A stretch of 46,389 bases of DNA from JBDUCV01 sp040003255 (GTDB taxonomy: Bacteria; Actinomycetota; Actinomycetes; Mycobacteriales; Jatrophihabitantaceae): the NCBI GenBank assembly GCA_040003255.1, contig JBDUCV010000009.1, positions 1 through 46,389 on the forward strand. The letters are read 5' to 3'. The position numbers and the translations under genes are program-made. The stretch's first letter is position 1. Each line of letters begins with the position of its first letter. The notes under the pieces were generated by a model. That model searched no databases and had not been told where the DNA came from. It saw nothing but the letters and a program-made list of their open reading frames with translations. Shown here piece after piece: positions 41,343-46,389 of this stretch.

Positions 41343-41650
41343 CTCTGACCTTGCTCTGCACGGTGGACGACGTTCCCACGGGCCAGGCCATGCGGGTAGA
41401 ACTCGCCGAGATCGACGTGGCGGTCGTCCGGGTCGCCGACGAGATCTTTGCCATGGAGGACGTCTGCTCGCACGCGGAGTTCCCGCTGTCCGAGGGGGAC
41501 GTCGACGGCTGCACAATCGAATGCGCTCTGCATGGTTCGCGGTTCGACCTGCGTACGGGCAAATCTTCCGGCCCACCGGCCACCGCACCCATCAATGTCT
41601 TTCCGGTCAGCGTCCTCGACGGTGACGTGTACATCGAGTTGGAGAACTGA
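41339..41650 (+). CDS. Rieske-type [2Fe-2S] ferredoxin in the suf operon
   Basis: A 103-residue Rieske protein with Cys43-X-His45 (VCSHAEFPL) and Cys62-X2-His65 (ECALHGSRFD) as cluster ligands, like the ferredoxin subunits of ring-hydroxylating dioxygenases. No oxygenase is nearby; the gene overlaps the sufD stop by ATGA and precedes sufC by 4 nt, the standard place in actinobacterial suf operons. It may supply electrons during cluster assembly or simply be a client, but its partner is not established. Confidence 0.93.
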   Translation: MTLTLLCTVDDVPTGQAMRVELAEIDVAVVRVADEIFAMEDVCSHAEFPLSEGDVDGCTIECALHGSRFDLRTGKSSGPPATAPINVFPVSVLDGDVYIELEN

Positions 41651-41654
41651 GCGA

Positions 41655-42407
41655 ATGAGCACGTTGGAGATCCACGACCTGCACGTGTCGGTCGACGGCA
41701 CCGAGATTCTCAAGGGCGTCGACCTCACGGTGCGTTCGGGGCAGACACACGCGATCATGGGGCCGAACGGTTCCGGCAAATCGACACTGGCCTACTCAAT
41801 CGCCGGTCACCCGAAATATGCCGTGACACAGGGAAAAGTGCTGCTCGACGGCGCCGACGTACTGACGATGACGGTCGATCAGCGAGCCCGGGCCGGCCTG
41901 TTCCTCGCCATGCAGTACCCGGTCGAGGTGCCCGGGGTATCGGTATCGAACTTCCTGCGCACCGCGGCTACGGCGATCCGCGGCGAGGCGCCCAAGCTGC
42001 GCACCTGGGTTCGCGAGGTCAACGACGCGATGGGCGCCCTAGACATCGACAAGGCGTTCGCTGAGCGCAACGTGAATGAAGGTTTTTCCGGCGGGGAGAA
42101 GAAGCGCCACGAGATCTTGCAGCTGACCCTGCTCAAGCCGAAGATCGCGATCCTGGACGAGACCGATTCCGGGCTGGATGTGGATGCACTGCGGGTGGTC
42201 AGCGAGGGCGTCAACGCGGTGCGAGCCACGGGCATCGGCACCCTGCTCATCACCCACTACACCCGCATCCTGCGCTACATCGAGCCCGACTTCGTCCATG
42301 TGTTCTTCGACGGGCGGATCGTCGAATCCGGTGGCAAGGACCTCGCCGACCGGCTCGAGAACGAGGGCTACGCGCGGTTCGGCGTCAACGAGACCGCGGT
42401 TGCCTGA
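41655..42407 (+). CDS. sufC: Fe-S cluster assembly ATPase SufC
   Basis: A 250-residue ABC-type ATPase that drives the SufBCD complex. Walker A is MGPNGSGKSTL (about 35-45), the signature region NEGFSGGEKKRHEILQ and Walker B AILDETDSGLDVDAL are SufC-specific in wording, and the H-loop is LITHYTRIL. It has no membrane partner, as expected for SufC. The ATG starts 4 nt after the Rieske stop, and sufS follows after 18 nt with GAAGGA before its ATG. Confidence 0.97.
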   Translation: MSTLEIHDLHVSVDGTEILKGVDLTVRSGQTHAIMGPNGSGKSTLAYSIAGHPKYAVTQGKVLLDGADVLTMTVDQRARAGLFLAMQYPVEVPGVSVSNFLRTAATAIRGEAPKLRTWVREVNDAMGALDIDKAFAERNVNEGFSGGEKKRHEILQLTLLKPKIAILDETDSGLDVDALRVVSEGVNAVRATGIGTLLITHYTRILRYIEPDFVHVFFDGRIVESGGKDLADRLENEGYARFGVNETAVA

Positions 42408-42425
42408 CCGAGTCGAAGGAACGCG

Positions 42426-43682
42426 ATGAGCATCGACGTCGAGACCGTCCGCAAGGACTTTCCGATTCTTGCCCGCGAGGTGCACGGCAAGGCCTTGGTC
42501 TACCTCGACAGCGCGAACACCTCCCAGAAGCCGCAGGTCGTCCTCGACACCTTGACCGAGTTCTACGGCCGGCACAACGCCAACGTGGCGCGCGCGGTAC
42601 ACACCCTGGGGTCCGAGGCCACGATGGCCTTCGAGAACGCGCGCGACACCGTCGCGGCGTTCATCAACGCGCCCAGCCGTGACGAGGTGATCTTCACCAA
42701 GAACATCACCGAGGCGCTCAACACCTTGGCCTACGCCTTCTCCAACGCAAGCACGTTCCCGGGGGCCGAGCGGTTCCGGCTCGGCCCGGGCGACGAGATC
42801 GTGGTTACCGAAATGGAGCACCACAGCAATCTCGTCCCGTGGCAACTGCTCGCGCAGCGCACCGGAGCGACGTTGCGATGGATACCGCTCGACGACGACG
42901 GCCGGCTGGTCGAGTCCGCCATCGACGAGGTAATCACCGAGCGGTCGAAGGTCGTGTCGTTCGTCTACCAATCCAACGCGCTGGGCACGATCAACCCGGT
43001 GCGGCGCATCGTCGATCGGGCCCATGCGGTGGGCGCCCTGGCCATCGTCGACGCTGCGCAGGCCGCGCCGCACCTGCCACTCGACGTACAGGCACTCGGT
43101 GCCGACTTCGTCGGGTTCACCGGACACAAGCTGTATGGGCCGACTGGGGTTGGCGTTCTCTGGGGCCGCTACGACCTGCTCGCCGAACTACCGCCTTTCC
43201 TCGGTGGCGGCGAGATGATCGAAACCGTGGACATGGCTGGCTCCACCTATGCGGCACCGCCGCACCGGTTCGAGGCCGGGACGCCGATGATCGCGCAGGC
43301 TGTCGGACTCGACGCGGCGATCGACTACGTCACGGCGCTGGGTATAGAGAACATCCGCGCCCATGAGCACGAGCTGACCGGTTACGCACTCGAGCGGCTG
43401 ACCCAGATCGAAGGACTGCGCATCATCGGGCCGGCCACACCCGCCGACCGCGGCGCGACGATCGCATTCACCCTGCCCGGCGTGCACCCCCACGACATCG
43501 CCCAGCTGCTGGACGAGGACGGCATCGCCGTGCGGGCTGGCCACCACTGCGCCCGGCCGGTCTGTGTTCGGTACGGAGTACCCGCAACCACCCGCGCGTC
43601 CTTCGGCGTATACACCACCACCGACGAGATCGATGCCCTGGTCCAGGGGATCGAGCGGGTGAGGGAGATGTTCCGGCCATGA
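42426..43682 (+). CDS. sufS: Cysteine desulfurase SufS
   Basis: A 418-residue group II cysteine desulfurase that takes sulfur from cysteine for cluster assembly. It has the PLP lysine in FTGHKLYGPTGVGVLWG (Lys235), EMEHHSNLVPWQ, VDAAQAAPHLPLDVQALGAD, and the active Cys375 in RAGHHCARP. The opening block VYLDSANTSQKPQVVLD is typical. The start has GAAGGA upstream. Its stop overlaps the start of the sulfur acceptor sufU by ATGA, which matches their direct partnership. Confidence 0.97.
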   Translation: MSIDVETVRKDFPILAREVHGKALVYLDSANTSQKPQVVLDTLTEFYGRHNANVARAVHTLGSEATMAFENARDTVAAFINAPSRDEVIFTKNITEALNTLAYAFSNASTFPGAERFRLGPGDEIVVTEMEHHSNLVPWQLLAQRTGATLRWIPLDDDGRLVESAIDEVITERSKVVSFVYQSNALGTINPVRRIVDRAHAVGALAIVDAAQAAPHLPLDVQALGADFVGFTGHKLYGPTGVGVLWGRYDLLAELPPFLGGGEMIETVDMAGSTYAAPPHRFEAGTPMIAQAVGLDAAIDYVTALGIENIRAHEHELTGYALERLTQIEGLRIIGPATPADRGATIAFTLPGVHPHDIAQLLDEDGIAVRAGHHCARPVCVRYGVPATTRASFGVYTTTDEIDALVQGIERVREMFRP

Positions 43683-44152
43683 CGGCGTCGGTGGATTCGA
43701 TGTACCAGCAGATCATCCTCGATCACTACAAGCACCCGCACCACCGGGGCCTGCCCGAGGATTTCGATGCCGAGGTGCACCACGTCAACCCGACGTGCGG
43801 CGACGAGGTGACATTGCGACTGTCCGTTCGCGACGGCGCTATCACTGCCCTCGGCTGGGAGGGCGAGGGCTGCTCGATCAGTCAGGCGTCGACGTCGGTG
43901 ATGAGTGATCTCGTCACAGGTAACGACGTGGCCGGGGCGCTGGAGCTGCAGGAGCGATTCTTGGCGCTCATGCAGTCGCACGGACGCGCGCAGCTGTCCG
44001 AGCAGGACGAGGAGAGGCTCGATGACGCCGTCGCCTTCGAAGGTGTGTCGAAATACCCGGCCCGCGTGAAATGCGCGCTGCTGGGCTGGATGGCCATGAA
44101 AAGTGCCGTCGCTGAAGCGACGAGCGCGGCAGCACGGATTGGGGAGAAGTAG
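43679..44152 (+). CDS. sufU: Zinc-dependent sulfurtransferase SufU
   Basis: A 157-residue IscU-like SufU. The zinc ligands Cys40 and Asp42 (NPTCGDEV), Cys65 (GEGCSIS) and Cys132 (RVKCALLGW) are all present, and the SufU-type insertion between the second and third Cys is seen. In Bacillus and mycobacteria SufU accepts sulfur from SufS rather than acting as a scaffold. It overlaps sufS, and sufT starts directly after its stop. Confidence 0.95.
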   Translation: MTASVDSMYQQIILDHYKHPHHRGLPEDFDAEVHHVNPTCGDEVTLRLSVRDGAITALGWEGEGCSISQASTSVMSDLVTGNDVAGALELQERFLALMQSHGRAQLSEQDEERLDDAVAFEGVSKYPARVKCALLGWMAMKSAVAEATSAAARIGEK

Positions 44153-44494
44153 ATGACCACCGCAATCGTTCCTTCACGCGACGAGGTCGAGGAGGCCATG
44201 CGTGACGTGGTCGATCCCGAGCTGGGGATCAACGTCGTGGACTTGGGACTCGTGTACGACGTTCGTGTCGATACCGGCGAGAACACCGTCGTGACGTTGG
44301 ACATGACACTGACCTCGGCCGCCTGCCCGCTGACCGACGTCATTGAGGACCAGGCACAGGCGGCCCTGACCGGCGGCCCCCGTCCGCTGGCGGCCGAGCT
44401 GAAGATCAACTGGGTATGGCTACCGCCATGGGGGCCGGACAAAATCACCGACGAGGGCCGGGAGCAGTTGCGCGCGCTCGGGTTCAACGTCTGA
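44153..44494 (+). CDS. sufT: SufT/MIP18-type (DUF59) Fe-S maturation factor
   Basis: A 113-residue DUF59 protein (PaaD/SufT family). The motif VVDPELGINVVDLGLVYDV (about 16-34) and DMTLTSAACPLTDVIEDQ with the conserved Cys are present. SufT aids maturation of Fe-S proteins under high demand in Staphylococcus and is linked to suf in actinobacteria. The ATG begins 1 nt after the sufU stop. It ends 6 nt before the convergent metallopeptidase gene with no visible terminator between. Confidence 0.92.
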   Translation: MTTAIVPSRDEVEEAMRDVVDPELGINVVDLGLVYDVRVDTGENTVVTLDMTLTSAACPLTDVIEDQAQAALTGGPRPLAAELKINWVWLPPWGPDKITDEGREQLRALGFNV

Positions 44495-44500
44495 CGGCCG

Positions 44501-45442
44501 CTAACCCAGGTTGTTCGTATTGAACGTGTCGCACGAGCGGGGGTCGCCGACGCGGTAGCCGGAGGTGAACCACTTCTGCCGCTGCTGCGAACTGCCGTGC
44601 GTGAACGCGTCCTGGCGCACGGTGCCGTTGCCCAAGTTCTTCTGGATGAAGTCGTCACCAATCCGAGCTGCGGCGTCGAGGGCGCGATTGATGTCGTCCT
44701 CGGTGATGTTGGTGATGAGTGGGCGCCCGCTGGGGCCGGGAACCGTCGTCGCATGGCGCGCCCATACCCCGGCATAACAATCAGCCTGCAGCTCCAGCCG
44801 CACCGATCCGGAGGTGGGACCGGTATCGCCCTGCCGCACCTGTTTGTTGGTGCCGAGCAGGTTCTGCACATGGTGGCCGTATTCGTGGGCGAGCACATAA
44901 GCGTCGACGAAGAGGCCGCCTTTTGCGCCGAACTGCTGCTCCAGGTCCTTGTAGAAGCTCAAGTCGATGTAGACGCGCTCATCGCCGGGGCAGTAGAACG
45001 GTCCCGACCCGCTGGTCGCTGCCCCGCACGCGGTGCGCACCTGACCGGTGAACCAGACCGTAGGCACCGGGATGTACTTCTTGCCGAGTGCGGGCAACGC
45101 CTGGGCCCAGTACGCCTGGATCGAATCGATGTCGGCAACCACCGCGCAGTCCAGCTTCTTGTTCGCGTCCGAGCCGGTCTTGCACTCCTGCGTGATCTGG
45201 CTGTTATCGGCGGTGGCCGGTTGGCCACCCTGGCCGAGCTGGCCGAGGACATCGGACAGCGCGCTGCTCGATCCGCCACCACCGGTGAAGTTGACGACGA
45301 GGGCGATGATCACGCCGAGGATGCCGAGCCCGCCGCCACCAGCAGCCAGCTGACCACCACGCCCGCTCGGCAACATGCCGCCACCGCGACGGGTGTCTTG
45401 CACCTGGGACGTGTCGAGCTGGGAGTCGTCGTCGTATTGCAT
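44501..45442 (-). CDS. YpfJ-type neutral zinc metallopeptidase
   Basis: A 313-residue membrane-anchored protein of the YpfJ/putative neutral zinc metallopeptidase family. A short N-terminus with a Gly/Arg-rich stretch (18-38) precedes one transmembrane helix (about 38-53); the rest is outside. The zinc site is AHEYGHHVQ (His186, Glu187, His190), with the later acidic ligand probably in RLELQADCYAGVWA. The C-terminal FTHGSSQQRQKWFTSGY block is family-typical, and several Cys residues may form disulfides. Substrate unknown. The ATG at 45442 fits the family start; a TTG at 45469 in frame is less likely. Confidence 0.9.
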   Translation of the reverse strand: MQYDDDSQLDTSQVQDTRRGGGMLPSGRGGQLAAGGGGLGILGVIIALVVNFTGGGGSSSALSDVLGQLGQGGQPATADNSQITQECKTGSDANKKLDCAVVADIDSIQAYWAQALPALGKKYIPVPTVWFTGQVRTACGAATSGSGPFYCPGDERVYIDLSFYKDLEQQFGAKGGLFVDAYVLAHEYGHHVQNLLGTNKQVRQGDTGPTSGSVRLELQADCYAGVWARHATTVPGPSGRPLITNITEDDINRALDAAARIGDDFIQKNLGNGTVRQDAFTHGSSQQRQKWFTSGYRVGDPRSCDTFNTNNLG

Positions 45443-45469
45443 GAGCAGAAGATAGTGCCTGCGCTGCAA

Positions 45470-46389
45470 TTATCCCTCGATGGCCAGTCGCCGGGTGAGG
45501 GCGAACTGCCCGACGGCGGCGATCACCCCGAGGGCCAGCGCGGATAGCCACAATGCTCCGGGGCTGGCCGCGTAAATGCGGGTACCGGCGAACGGGCCCA
45601 ACACGGCCGAGCCGCCCCACGCCAACCCGACCGCGCCGACGTAGCGGCCGCGCAGCGCCTCGGGCGCTAGCGCCGCGATGAGCGCTTGGAACGCACCGCT
45701 CTGCCCGATCTCGCCGATCGTCCGCACCACGACGGAGAGGCCGAACGTCCATGAACTGTGGCACAGCCCGGTCAATGCGATGCCGCCGCCGAGGAACAGC
45801 ATCGACACCGGAAGCAGCAGCCCGGATGCAAAGCGGGCCAGCAGCGGCAGCGCCAGCGGCTGCACCAGCACGATCACCACGCCGTTCACCGCCATTACCA
45901 GGCCGTAGACGCCAGTGCCGAGCCCGGCATCGCGGATTGCCAGTGGCAGAGCGACATAGACCTGCGTGTAAAGGGTCGCGTAGACGAGCACCAAGAGCAC
46001 CGCGGCGAGCAGCAGACGGTCGCGCATCATGAGCCGCCACGCCGGATCGCCAGCCGATCGGGGCCGCGCGCTCTCGGGGCCTGGTCTCGGGGATCTTGGC
46101 GAGGACGACCAACCCGAACACCATGCTCGTCGCGGCGTCGATGAGGAACAACGGAGTGAATCCCAGCCGGGCCAGGAAACCGGCTGACACGGTCGCCACC
46201 GAGAAGCCAAGGTTCACCGCCCAGAATTGCAAGGCGTAAGCCCGGATGCGCTGCCGGCCGTCCAGCAGGTCGGCGACGGTCGCCGTGGCCGCCGGGCGGT
46301 AGATGTCGCCTACCAGCCCAACGAGCAGCGCGGCGGCCGTGATCGATGGAATGTCACGCGCCATCGCGAGCACGCCCAGGGCGATCGCC
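45470..46389 (-). pseudogene. MFS transporter, frameshifted and cut by the right edge
   Basis: Coding similarity to a major facilitator runs from the right edge to a TAA at 45470-45472 but in two frames. The upstream part (46389 to about 46080) reads a middle section of the transporter ending VVLAKIPETRP; the downstream part (about 46080 to 45470) continues with SAGDPAWRLMMRDRLLL and six helices to the end. Joining them needs one base less in the GGGG run at 46076-46079 (plus strand). With three Gs the frame reads straight through as TRPESARPRSAGDP. It is either a sequencing or assembly error in a homopolymer or a real inactivating mutation. The N-terminus lies outside the window. Confidence 0.82.

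Noticed and set aside
1..46389. tRNA genes, CRISPR arrays, insertion sequences or attachment sites
   Set aside because: No cloverleaf-like sequence, regularly spaced repeats, transposase frame or terminal inverted repeats were seen, and gaps are too short to hide them.

Overview
The window looks like a chromosomal core region of a high-GC, aerobic actinomycete. The evidence is strong G/C bias at third codon positions, frequent GTG starts, and actinobacterial marker genes: whiA, rbpA, opcA, a SufR-led suf operon and the ctaB/ctaA pair. Gene order (uvrA-uvrC-rapZ-yvcK-whiA-gap-pgk-tpiA-secG, then pgl/opcA/zwf/tal/tkt, ctaB, ctaA with an ABC transporter, and suf) is the syntenic backbone known from mycobacteria and streptomycetes. 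I see no insertion sequence, prophage, tRNA, rRNA or CRISPR array, and no stretch over 300 bases without a gene. I cannot name the species.

Layout. 1-2.6 kb: the tail of an aldo/keto reductase, a DUF3152 lipoprotein with a metzincin-like zinc motif, a doubtful 30-residue ORF and a YbhN-like membrane protein. 2.75-6.64 kb: an overlapping dhaK-dhaL-dhaM operon whose last gene fuses EIIA, HPr and a complete PTS enzyme I. 6.86-11.97 kb: uvrA and uvrC. 12.0-18.4 kb: rapZ-yvcK-whiA, then gap-pgk-tpiA-secG, followed by rbpA. 18.9-22.5 kb: a divergent SpoIIE-type phosphatase and an MMPL transporter, with a perfect 17-bp palindrome overlapping the transporter promoter. 22.6-29.3 kb, minus strand: tkt-tal-zwf-opcA-pgl, the pentose phosphate operon, ending at a strong hairpin shared with the convergent MMPL gene. 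29.5-34.4 kb: ctaB, a DUF2510 membrane protein, and an ATP-grasp/DUF445 pair. 34.4-38.0 kb, minus strand: ABC ATPase, permease and ctaA coupled by 4-nt overlaps, plus a PlsC-type acyltransferase. 38.0-44.5 kb: sufR-sufB-sufD-Rieske-sufC-sufS-sufU-sufT. 44.5-46.4 kb, minus strand: a YpfJ-type metallopeptidase and an MFS transporter with a one-base frameshift that runs off the right edge.

How the genes fit together. The central part couples triose-phosphate metabolism (Dha kinase makes DHAP; gap/pgk/tpiA use triose phosphates) with NADPH production by the pentose phosphate operon. ctaB and ctaA make heme O and heme A for an aa3-type oxidase, and the suf operon makes Fe-S clusters under a Fe-S-sensing repressor. 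Most of this is ordinary core genome. The least ordinary items are the self-contained DhaM-HPr-EI fusion, the MMPL operator, the hairpin at the start of the gap leader, a run of apparently leaderless GTG genes, a possible small protein coupled to ctaA, and the MFS frameshift.
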